Of a stretch of 64,000 nt of DNA, positions 26,367-34,381 are shown in pieces. Position 1 is the stretch's first letter; every line of letters begins with the position of its first letter. Location: positions 1,435,501 through 1,499,500 of the forward strand of contig NZ_CP127162.1 in assembly GCF_030263935.1 (NCBI RefSeq). Direction: 5' to 3'. The translations under genes were made by a program, and so were the position numbers. Source of the DNA: Paenibacillus polygoni. GTDB taxonomy: Bacteria > Bacillota > Bacilli > Paenibacillales > Paenibacillaceae. The notes beneath the pieces were generated by a model that searched no databases, was not told the DNA's origin, and worked only from the letters and a program-made list of their open reading frames with translations.

Positions 26367-26695
26367 ATGGAGAAGTCATCCTTTATACCTGAACGAAAAG
26401 GATTTATCTCAATTATTTCTGTTTATTCGACAGTATCTCTGATTGACTAGGATTGGTAACCTTGTCTATGATAAAATAGACTTCTTTCAAAGCGGAATCA
26501 GCTAATTTATAAACATTGGCTCACATTATCGCTATTCCGTAACGGAAAATAGATCAGCGAAAGTCTTATGATAGGCAAATCTAATGCCCTTCTGATTGGA
26601 AGATCACATACTTCAAGGTAGACGGTCTTACTGTTCTGCGACCATTGCTAGTCCGATCGGCAAGTTCCATTTAAGTAAAAAGGGGGAACCTGAGT
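26367..26695 (+). promoter_or_regulatory. Promoter and long leader of the PAS histidine kinase
   Basis: TTGACT (26443-26448), an 18-base spacer and TATGAT (26467-26472) form a promoter. The resulting leader is about 215 bases and can pair internally: CGGAAT (26493-26498) with ATTCCG (26534-26539), and AGACTT near 26478 with GAAAGTCT (26559-26566). No gene is present. Confidence 0.5.
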
Positions 26696-27799
26696 ATGAT
26701 CAGTGAGTTTCAGGACACTTTGATTTCTGCCAATGAGGCTTTTCCACTAAGGCATCTTGATAATAGTAATTATGAGAACATTTTGGAACATTTGGACAGT
26801 GGAATTATGCTGTTTGATAGCGAAGGTTTTCTAACTTTTATCAATGTACAGATGGCAAAATTGCTGGAGCTTCCAAGGCAACAGTTACTAGGATGTAACG
26901 TCCTTCAATTAGTTCAACATCCTTATATCAGCCGGTTCAAAAAGAAGAAAATTCTTAGGATATATCGAGAGACCATCTTCCATCGTAAGCGCTATCATGA
27001 ACTGCTGGATGAGTATGGAAAACATTGGCTCATTACAATGACCTATGGGGATCAGATGGATGGGAATTTTCTGCTGAGTGTAAAAGATGTATCAGATTTT
27101 AAACAAATTGAACAGACCGCGTATCAGAATGACAAGCTTGCGATGCTCGGCCAAATATCCGCTTCCATTGCACACGAAATTCGAAACCCGCTTACCGCGA
27201 TTCGGGGGTTCATTCAACTGCTTCGTCCTCATTTGCTGCAGCTGGGTAAGGATGAATATGCGAAAATTATTTTGACAGAAATTGACCGAGCTAACGATAT
27301 TATTTATGAATTCTTGAATTCCTCAAAACCATCTGCACCTCAGAAGACGGTCATTCCTATCCAGTCTTTACTTAAAGAAATTGTTCTTCTTACGGAGAGT
27401 GAAGGTTTAATGAATGGCTGTGAGATCCAGCTGAATAATGATCTGACTCCGCTTTATGTCTCCATAGATATTAAACAGATTAAACAAGTCATGCTGAACA
27501 TAGTGAAAAATGCGATGGACGCTATGGACCCTGTAGGAGAAGACTATTCTGGCATCATTCAGATTGCTACGCATGAGGAGCAAAGCCATGTAATCATTTC
27601 TATAAAAGATAATGGTCATGGGATGGACAACAACACACTAGTTCGATTATTTGATCCGTTTTTTACAACAAAAGAGACAGGGACGGGACTTGGACTTTCT
27701 GTCAGCTATCGCATCATCAAGAACCATGGCGGGACTATAGATGTACATAGCAAATTAGGAGAAGGGACCACGTTTAACATTTCTTTGCCTCTCGTGTAG
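26696..27799 (+). CDS. Soluble PAS-domain sensor histidine kinase (sporulation-kinase type)
   Basis: This 367-residue kinase has one PAS domain (about 27-138), a HisKA domain with the phospho-accepting His160 in SIAHEIRNPLTAIRGF, and a HATPase domain. The HATPase shows the N box NIVKNAMDAM, G1 DNGHGM, the F box FDPFFTTK and G2 TGLGLS. There is no membrane segment, so it senses a cytosolic signal. No response regulator is adjacent, making it an orphan. Orphan kinases with this layout in spore formers often feed the Spo0 phosphorelay, as KinA or KinE do. That is inference. AAGGGGGAAC lies ten bases before ATG 26696. Confidence 0.9.
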   Translation: MISEFQDTLISANEAFPLRHLDNSNYENILEHLDSGIMLFDSEGFLTFINVQMAKLLELPRQQLLGCNVLQLVQHPYISRFKKKKILRIYRETIFHRKRYHELLDEYGKHWLITMTYGDQMDGNFLLSVKDVSDFKQIEQTAYQNDKLAMLGQISASIAHEIRNPLTAIRGFIQLLRPHLLQLGKDEYAKIILTEIDRANDIIYEFLNSSKPSAPQKTVIPIQSLLKEIVLLTESEGLMNGCEIQLNNDLTPLYVSIDIKQIKQVMLNIVKNAMDAMDPVGEDYSGIIQIATHEEQSHVIISIKDNGHGMDNNTLVRLFDPFFTTKETGTGLGLSVSYRIIKNHGGTIDVHSKLGEGTTFNISLPLV

Positions 27800-27832
27800 A
27801 TTGTTTTTTACGAATTTTCACTTCATCATTAA

Positions 27833-27876
27833 AGCAGGCCTGGAGCTTGACCCGCTTCCGGCCTGTTTTGTTTTTG
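27833..27876 (+). terminator. Terminator after the histidine kinase
   Basis: GCAGGCCTGGAGC pairs with GCTTCCGGCCTGT around a short loop, with T residues after. Confidence 0.85.
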
Positions 27877-27919
27877 TACATGTGACGAAGGGTATATATG
27901 AGTAGTATGGAACACGTGT

Positions 27920-29518
27920 ATGAATGAATTGAATTCTAAATACCTTTCGTTGCTTTATTCAGAACGATATACCGATTGGGAGATGAAGAGATTGATGTAC
28001 AACACATTAGAGATCACATGGAAAACGGCAGCTCCTGTAGAATCAATTGAGGCACATGCCGTCATATGTATGGTATCAGAAGCCGAGTGGATTACAGGAC
28101 ATTTTCCGGAATCATGGAAGCAAGCGATTACTTCCGTAAAAGAAAGAGGACTTTTTAATGGTTCCGAGAATCAACTGTTCACCATCCCTGTAAAGCAGGG
28201 GAGTGCAGCTGCTACACTCGTTTTAGCAGGAACAGGGGAGCATCCCATGAGCGTGGATGAGCTCCGTAATCTCGCTGCAAAAGCAGCCAAAGCTTCACTG
28301 CAGGTGAGTGCAGATGAAGTGGTATTTGCTATGCCTTCGTCACTGGTGTCCTATTCCGATACACTTGATGTTTCTAAAGTAGCGCACGCGTTAACGGAAG
28401 GTTTTATTTTAGGAGTATACCAAAGAAAAAACTATAAACAGAAACAAAAAGCTTATATAGGACCAAGTAAATTAACTTTCCATCAAGAAAAAGTCACAGA
28501 TCCTGATTTTCAAAAAGAATGGGAGAAAGGGATCGAGCGGGGTCAAGCTTTTGCGGCAGGAACCAATTATGCCAGAGATTTAACCAATCTTCCAGGGAAT
28601 ATGCTCGTTCCTGAAGATCTTGCCATAGCCTCCAAACAACTAGCTGAGAAACATGGACTAGAGTATTCCATTTTAGATGAAAAAGAACTCGAGAAAAAAG
28701 GGATGGGCGGAATTCTCGCTGTAGGAAAAGGCAGCATCCATCCGCCCAAAATGATCGTCATTAAGTATCAAGGAAAAGAAACATGGGATGGCGACATTGT
28801 GGGACTTGTAGGAAAAGGAATTACCTTTGACACAGGCGGTATTTCGCTCAAACCTCGTGTCGGTATGGAAGAAATGATCAGTGATATGGGCGGTGCAGCT
28901 ACCGTGCTCGGCGCACTTGAGACCTTATGCATTCTTCGTCCGAAACTAAACGTACTAATCGTTATTCCGACCGCTGAGAATATGCCTTCTGGCAGTGCAT
29001 TCAAACCAGGTGATGTCATTACCACACTTAGCGGCAGAACCGTTGAAATTCTGAATACAGATGCAGAAGGAAGAGTTGTACTTGCTGACGGTATGACCTA
29101 CGCGAAGGAATTAGGTGCAACTCGTCTTATTGATGTAGCAACGTTAACAGGGGCTGTATTATCAGCACTTGGAGATGTTGCCACTGGTGCGGTAACGAAT
29201 GATGAGACGTTTTTGAGTCGGTTTATTTCAGCTTCTAGACGAACCGGTGAAAGAGTATGGCCGCTTCCTGCGTATCCCGAATTCCAAGAGATGCTGAGAA
29301 GTGATGTGGCTGACTTACGGAACAGCACAGGAAGAAATGCAGCTTCAAGTACGGCTGGTTTGTTTATAGGGACCTTTGCTGACGGGATCCCTTGGATTCA
29401 TCTGGATATCGCTGGAACTGCATTTCTTTCGAAAGAGCGAGGCGTAAATCCGAAAGGAGCCACAGGTGTCATGGTCCGGACCATTGTAGAGTGGATCACA
29501 AGTGAGGAACAAGAATAG
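27920..29518 (+). CDS. Leucyl aminopeptidase, M17 family
   Basis: This 532-residue cytosolic metallopeptidase removes N-terminal residues from peptides using two metal ions. The M17 C-terminal domain is complete: VGKGITFDTGGISLKP (Lys and Asp ligands, about residues 296-311), the EMISDMGGAA aspartate, and the signature NTDAEGRVVLADG (about 380-392). The N-terminal 170 residues are the variable macro-like domain. The length is slightly above the usual 480-510. ATG 27920 has only a weak ribosome site. The gene lies alone between two terminators, so it is probably expressed from a promoter in the short upstream gap. Confidence 0.94.
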   Translation: MNELNSKYLSLLYSERYTDWEMKRLMYNTLEITWKTAAPVESIEAHAVICMVSEAEWITGHFPESWKQAITSVKERGLFNGSENQLFTIPVKQGSAAATLVLAGTGEHPMSVDELRNLAAKAAKASLQVSADEVVFAMPSSLVSYSDTLDVSKVAHALTEGFILGVYQRKNYKQKQKAYIGPSKLTFHQEKVTDPDFQKEWEKGIERGQAFAAGTNYARDLTNLPGNMLVPEDLAIASKQLAEKHGLEYSILDEKELEKKGMGGILAVGKGSIHPPKMIVIKYQGKETWDGDIVGLVGKGITFDTGGISLKPRVGMEEMISDMGGAATVLGALETLCILRPKLNVLIVIPTAENMPSGSAFKPGDVITTLSGRTVEILNTDAEGRVVLADGMTYAKELGATRLIDVATLTGAVLSALGDVATGAVTNDETFLSRFISASRRTGERVWPLPAYPEFQEMLRSDVADLRNSTGRNAASSTAGLFIGTFADGIPWIHLDIAGTAFLSKERGVNPKGATGVMVRTIVEWITSEEQE

Positions 29519-29535
29519 GATTAGAATGGTAGATA

Positions 29536-29577
29536 GGTATATGCCTGGGAGAAACCAGGGGTATACCTTCTTTTTTT
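29536..29577 (+). terminator. Terminator after the aminopeptidase
   Basis: GGTATAtgCCTGG pairs with CCAGGggTATACC, followed by CTTCTTTTTTT. Confidence 0.88.
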
Positions 29578-29667
29578 ACATAAAATGCATGTTTTCTGTC
29601 ATTGTGATAAAATAAAAACACATATATGAAAACGTTTCCTCATTATAAGTATAAAGGTGGTCTTTCT

Positions 29668-30648
29668 GTGGTCGAGGCTGAAATCAAGGCAATTGCGAAC
29701 ATGGCACAAGAACTGAGAACAAATATAGCAAAGTACATGATCGGCAAAGAAGAATCGGTAGATTTATTGCTGACCGCACTCATCGCTTCAGGTCATATCT
29801 TATTGGAAGATGTTCCCGGGACAGGTAAGACGATGCTCGCTAAAACGGTAGCTGCTTCGATGGAATGTTCATTTCGGCGGATTCAGTTTACTCCCGATTT
29901 ATTACCGTCGGATTTGACGGGAATTCATTTCTACAACCAGAAAGAGGGACAGTTTGAATTTAGGCCAGGCCCCTTATTTGCAAATATCGTATTAGCGGAT
30001 GAGATTAATAGAGCAACGCCGAGAACACAATCCAGTTTGCTAGAGTGTATGGAGGAGAGGCAAATAAGTGTGGATGGACAAACTCATGTACTATCCAAAC
30101 CTTTTATTGTCATAGCAACGCAGAATCCAGTTGATAACCAAGGAACTTTTCCGCTGCCAGAAGCGCAAATGGATCGATTCATGTTAAAAATGAATTTGGG
30201 TTACCCTTCCCAAGCCGAAGGCATTGAAATCTTAAAACGGACGATAGAAGGCGGTTTTCAGTCTCCTATAACCCCTGTGATCACACAGGAGGATATGATT
30301 TCAGCCCAGCAATCCTTTAAGTCCGTACAAGTCGAGCAAGATCTCCTCCAGTATATGATTGCAATAGCAGAGGCTACAAGACGTCATCCTGATATTGCCC
30401 TTGGTGTAAGCCCGAGAGGAACACAGGCACTGGTTAGAGCTGCCCAAGCCAGGGCTGCCATAAGAAATAGGGACTACGTCCTGCCTGACGATATCAAAGC
30501 GCTCGCTCTGCCTGTTTTATCTCATCGACTTGTGCTCCACCAAAGATCAAGACAACAGGAAGGGAAGGCGGCAGCCCTGCTTCAAAGTATCATTGAACAA
30601 ATCCCAGTCCCGAGTGAAAACATGGCTTCAGAAAGCAGCATAGGCTAG
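29668..30648 (+). CDS. MoxR-family AAA+ ATPase
   Basis: MoxR ATPases are chaperone-like AAA+ proteins that usually act with DUF58 and von Willebrand-type partners in envelope or stress processes. This one shows Walker A EDVPGTGKT, a Walker B region VLADEINRATPRTQSSLLECMEE, and sensor 1 in FIVIATQNPVDNQGTFPLPEAQMDRF. The C-terminal lid contains SPRGTQALVRAAQARA. I chose GTG 29668 (326 residues) because AAAGGTGG is seven bases upstream; the frame also has ATG 29626 without a ribosome site. It begins a three-gene operon with a DUF58 protein and a DUF4129 membrane protein. Confidence 0.92.
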   Translation: MVEAEIKAIANMAQELRTNIAKYMIGKEESVDLLLTALIASGHILLEDVPGTGKTMLAKTVAASMECSFRRIQFTPDLLPSDLTGIHFYNQKEGQFEFRPGPLFANIVLADEINRATPRTQSSLLECMEERQISVDGQTHVLSKPFIVIATQNPVDNQGTFPLPEAQMDRFMLKMNLGYPSQAEGIEILKRTIEGGFQSPITPVITQEDMISAQQSFKSVQVEQDLLQYMIAIAEATRRHPDIALGVSPRGTQALVRAAQARAAIRNRDYVLPDDIKALALPVLSHRLVLHQRSRQQEGKAAALLQSIIEQIPVPSENMASESSIG

Positions 30649-30651
30649 CTG

Positions 30652-31752
30652 ATGGATCTCTTATGGTTTATTGTTGTCGGTCTTTTGCTAATTATGGTGG
30701 AGCAAGCGATATTTGGACTTCCTGTACTTAGGCGCGTTACGTATTCGAGAGAATTTGAAAAAGATCGCTGTTATGCAGGTGATCAGTTAGTTATGACGGA
30801 AAAGATTGCTAATGAAAAAAGACTGCCTATTCCTTGGCTGCGTCTAGAAGCGATGATGCCTGCTTCCTTTTCTTTTCAAACCGGAGAAGAAATGGGGATC
30901 AGTAAAGGAAATATTTATCAAAATCATCAAAGCGTGTTTACGATGAGACCCTTCACTAAAATCTCAAGAAGACACTTCGTGGTATGTCAGAAACGAGGTG
31001 TTTATCAGATGGAGACGGTCACGATGACGGGAGGAGATCTCTTTAATATCTACTCTACAAGTCAAAAATTGCCCGTATCCATTGCTTTGACTGTATATCC
31101 GGAAATCCTCTCCGATCATGAAATGCCGTCAAACTTCGAAGTATGGCAAGGAGAGCTGGAAGTATCCAGGTGGATCGTGGAAGATCCTTTTTTAATCGTA
31201 GGGGTTCGTCCTTATGGGGAAAGTGATCCAATGAATCGTATTCACTGGAGTGCTACCGCAAGGACAGGTGATCTTCAAGTATTTAAACAGGGCTTCAGTT
31301 CTGACCCACAGACGATGATTCTATTTAATATACAGGAATCGGAGGAGATGTGGAGTGTAGTGACTAGACCGGAACTTGCGGAGCGAGGCTTGTCTTATGC
31401 ATCCACAGCAGTTAGTTATGCTGCCAGCAGAGGACTGAAGGCAGGGTTTGCACACAATGCTTATTCGGAACAGGGAGATACAGCTATTTGGATTGATACA
31501 GACTATGGCTCTGTTCATGCCGAATATATTATGCAGGCTATGGCTGAGGTTCAATTAAAGTGCCTTATGCCAATGGAACAAATGCTGCGGGATGAAGCTG
31601 ACCGGCAAGAAGATGAGGAACGGAAGCTCGATTATTTACTGGTTACCGCCTATGTGTCACAAGCGATGGAAACCCAGTTAGCAAGACTGCGAACCGCTGG
31701 TAACCGGATTACCGTTCTGTTCATAGAGGATAAGGAGGGGGGCAATGGATAA
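30652..31752 (+). CDS. DUF58 domain membrane-anchored protein (MoxR partner)
   Basis: This 366-residue protein has one N-terminal membrane helix (LLWFIVVGLLLIMVEQAIFG), a beta-rich middle part and the DUF58 core GESDPMNRIHWSATARTGDLQVFKQ (about residues 187-211), which is the family hallmark. It begins three bases after the moxR stop and overlaps the next gene by eight bases. The three are therefore translationally linked. In other bacteria MoxR-DUF58 pairs sit beside a transglutaminase-like protein and are linked to cell-envelope functions, but the biochemical role is still unclear. Membrane anchoring with a cytosolic body is likely. Confidence 0.9.
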   Translation: MDLLWFIVVGLLLIMVEQAIFGLPVLRRVTYSREFEKDRCYAGDQLVMTEKIANEKRLPIPWLRLEAMMPASFSFQTGEEMGISKGNIYQNHQSVFTMRPFTKISRRHFVVCQKRGVYQMETVTMTGGDLFNIYSTSQKLPVSIALTVYPEILSDHEMPSNFEVWQGELEVSRWIVEDPFLIVGVRPYGESDPMNRIHWSATARTGDLQVFKQGFSSDPQTMILFNIQESEEMWSVVTRPELAERGLSYASTAVSYAASRGLKAGFAHNAYSEQGDTAIWIDTDYGSVHAEYIMQAMAEVQLKCLMPMEQMLRDEADRQEDEERKLDYLLVTAYVSQAMETQLARLRTAGNRITVLFIEDKEGGNG

Positions 31753-33085
31753 GCAACAAACCTTTACTTTTCCTGTTCAGGCTATAGTACAAGGCGCTGC
31801 CGAATTAATCTATGGCTATGCTCTTATTGTTATTTTATCTGTCTATGTTCTGGGAGTTTCTCCTATGTATGTGCTCTGTATTGGTTTTGTTACGATCAGT
31901 GTCGGGGTATTGAGCGGCAGGGTGCTATCTATGAAGAGTTCAGCATTTGCTGTTGCTACAGCAGTACTTGGTGGAATGGTAATTACCACTGCGGCTTTTA
32001 TGGCAGGATCTACGGAGAATCGTTTACCCTTCATCATAGCAGGTGTCGTTCTTGGCGGAACTATAGGCTGTCGGGGATTTTACTTGCAGAAGCATATCAA
32101 GCATACGATTTTTATATCGGAAAAATATCGGGTCGTTGGTCTCGTATCATTGGTAGTACTCAGTTTTTTTGTGGGAAGATATTCTTCGCTTACGCCATAC
32201 AGTGCGGGGGTTTATGTAAGCGGACTGGCTAGTTTTATATTACTGCTTTGGGATCGCCATACCCAGGAAATGCGGAAGGTTACGCTTGATTTCAAGGGGC
32301 AAAGGCCGCTTGTAAGAAGTTTTACGAAGATTAATCAATTACGTACCTTACTCTTTCTTATGATCGTTTTACTTGTCGGAGGCTTTCAGCGTTTATCTGA
32401 AGTTGCTGCCTCTGTATGGAGTTGGTTTACTGCCTGGGTGAGAAATCTATTCAGCGGTGAGACGCAGCAGCAGAATATCCCCAATTCCACGGGTGTAACG
32501 GAGTCTCCTCCTCCCTTTCTGCCAAATGAGGAGAGAATTCCGAAAGAACCATCACCGATTTGGGAATTTTTACTGAGAGCAATTGTTTTCTTAGCAGCTG
32601 TCGCATTGCTATGTTTTATATTCTATAAGGCTTGGAAATTATTTGTGAAATTCACTGAGTATTTAGAACATCGTAAAAAGAATTCAGTGCCGGTCATCCC
32701 GCCTAAAACGGCATATATTGATATCATTGAAACGATTGAAGAAAAGCCGAAGAACAAGAAGAGCTGGCTTCGCTTCTTTCAAAGAGAGTCCGTGCCGAGC
32801 GATCCTAAGGAGCGCATTCGGTATTATTATCGAGAGTATGTTCTCCGGGTCAAAGGACAGGGACTTGAGATCCCAGCTCATCTAACCCCTTTTGAAGTAA
32901 AACAAGAGCTCGATAAGATAAAGACGACAGCTAAGATAGAAAGAACAAATAAAAGACATAAGGATGAGTTGGGAGCAGTTTCAGATGAACTATTCCCCTT
33001 ATATAACGAAGTTAGGTATGGAAAGAAAAATGTAAGTGAAGAAGTGATTCAACAAATAGATAGGCAATGGAAGTCAAATGAGTAG
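31745..33085 (+). CDS. Multi-pass membrane protein with C-terminal DUF4129, no transglutaminase core
   Basis: This 446-residue protein has about seven hydrophobic helices in its first 220 residues, a further helix at about 280-300, and a charged cytosolic tail. The tail segment RIRYYYREYVLRVKGQGLEIPAHLTPFEVKQEL is typical of DUF4129. In the usual MoxR-DUF58 operons of Bacilli the third gene (YebA type) carries an extracytoplasmic transglutaminase-like domain before DUF4129. That domain is missing here: the loop between helices is only about 60 residues and has no Cys-His-Asp core. It is either a degenerate or a distinct scaffold version. The gene overlaps the DUF58 gene and ends the operon. 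Confidence 0.8.
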   Translation: MDKQQTFTFPVQAIVQGAAELIYGYALIVILSVYVLGVSPMYVLCIGFVTISVGVLSGRVLSMKSSAFAVATAVLGGMVITTAAFMAGSTENRLPFIIAGVVLGGTIGCRGFYLQKHIKHTIFISEKYRVVGLVSLVVLSFFVGRYSSLTPYSAGVYVSGLASFILLLWDRHTQEMRKVTLDFKGQRPLVRSFTKINQLRTLLFLMIVLLVGGFQRLSEVAASVWSWFTAWVRNLFSGETQQQNIPNSTGVTESPPPFLPNEERIPKEPSPIWEFLLRAIVFLAAVALLCFIFYKAWKLFVKFTEYLEHRKKNSVPVIPPKTAYIDIIETIEEKPKNKKSWLRFFQRESVPSDPKERIRYYYREYVLRVKGQGLEIPAHLTPFEVKQELDKIKTTAKIERTNKRHKDELGAVSDELFPLYNEVRYGKKNVSEEVIQQIDRQWKSNE

Positions 33086-33163
33086 GTAAACCTTCTCTTT
33101 ACTTTTCCTTCTACGTTCAAGTATCATGGTAGAAATAGATAAAGATGCCAAAGGAGCTTATGC

Positions 33164-34123
33164 ATGAAGACATTGACGAACACAAGCAAAATTGTAGATT
33201 GCACGATTCGAGACGGCGGTCTCGTAAACAATTGGGATTTCAGCGTTGAGTTTGTCCAAGGACTTTATGAAGGGCTGAATGAAGCAGGGGTAGAGTACAT
33301 GGAGATTGGTTATAAAAACTCTCCCAAGTTGCTAAAAGGAGCAGATAAAGCAGGACCATGGCGCTTTTTGAATGATGATTTTCTGCGTAAAGTGATCCCG
33401 CAAAAAGGAACTACGAAATTATCTGCTTTAGTTGATATTGGCAGAGTAGACGAAGCTGATATTTTACCTCGCAGCGAAAGTATGCTGGATTTAATTCGTG
33501 TTGCTTGTTATATCAAGGATGTGGACAAAGGTCTAGAGCTTGCACAGACATTCCATGACCGCGGTTACGAGACAACGCTGAATATCATGGCTCTTTCTAA
33601 CGTGATGGAGAATGAACTCTTAGAAGCTTTTGAAATGATTAATGAGAGTGTTGTAGATGTAGTCTACATCGTAGACTCATACGGCAGCCTGGATCATAAC
33701 GATATGAAATACCTCGTTGAAAAATTCAAAAAGCATCTTCCTAATAAACGACTTGGTGTACATACACATAACAATATGCAGCTAGCTTTCTCAAATACAC
33801 TGATTGCCTCAGAACTTGGTGTAGAACTTCTTGATGCATCTGTATACGGAATGGGACGTGCAGCCGGCAATTGTCCGACAGAACTGCTTATTGCTCATTT
33901 GAAGGGAACCAAGTACAAATTGCGTCCGGTTCTAAACGTGCTGGAGAACTGGCTTGTGCCTTTACGGGAAAAGGAAGAATGGGGTTACCTTCTGCCTTAT
34001 ATGGTCACAGGACATCTTGATGAACATCCTCGTTCAGCAATGGCTCTTCGAGCTTCGGAAAGCAAAGATCAGGTCGTAGATTTTTACGACAAGCTCACTA
34101 CACCCGAAGTTAATTTTGAATAG
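33164..34123 (+). CDS. DRE-TIM family aldolase (4-hydroxy-2-oxovalerate aldolase-like)
   Basis: This 319-residue TIM-barrel protein belongs to the HMGL-like / DRE-TIM metallolyase group. The N-terminal metal motif reads DCTIRDGG instead of DTTLRDG, and the second metal motif is HTHNNMQLAFSN (about residues 200-211). That variant is seen in the 4-hydroxy-2-oxovalerate aldolase branch and in aldolase domains of polysaccharide or natural-product clusters. No matching dehydrogenase is adjacent, so the pathway is unknown. AAAGGAG precedes ATG 33164 by six bases. It is a single gene with a strong terminator. Confidence 0.85.
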   Translation: MKTLTNTSKIVDCTIRDGGLVNNWDFSVEFVQGLYEGLNEAGVEYMEIGYKNSPKLLKGADKAGPWRFLNDDFLRKVIPQKGTTKLSALVDIGRVDEADILPRSESMLDLIRVACYIKDVDKGLELAQTFHDRGYETTLNIMALSNVMENELLEAFEMINESVVDVVYIVDSYGSLDHNDMKYLVEKFKKHLPNKRLGVHTHNNMQLAFSNTLIASELGVELLDASVYGMGRAAGNCPTELLIAHLKGTKYKLRPVLNVLENWLVPLREKEEWGYLLPYMVTGHLDEHPRSAMALRASESKDQVVDFYDKLTTPEVNFE

Positions 34124-34160
34124 ATAACCAATTCGCAAAAAAAATTAGCTTATAACCAGG

Positions 34161-34191
34161 CGCTCTATGTGGATTCACATAGAGCGTTTTT
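34161..34191 (+). terminator. Terminator after the aldolase gene
   Basis: CGCTCTATGTG (34161-34171) pairs with CACATAGAGCG (34176-34186) around GATT, then TTTTT. Confidence 0.94.
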
Positions 34192-34381
34192 CTTTGTGTT
34201 TAATCGTTTTGTTATGAGTCTTTAGAACTATAAATTACGTTGATATGCATCGTTGTTCACAAAAAAAGATACACGATCTGCTTAAAAAATGGTATTATAG
34301 TCCAGGAAAGTGGAAGGGAATTGTTGAAATGTGTCAAATTAGAATGAATATTGAGCAAAAGTAAGTTGGTTTTAGATATAG

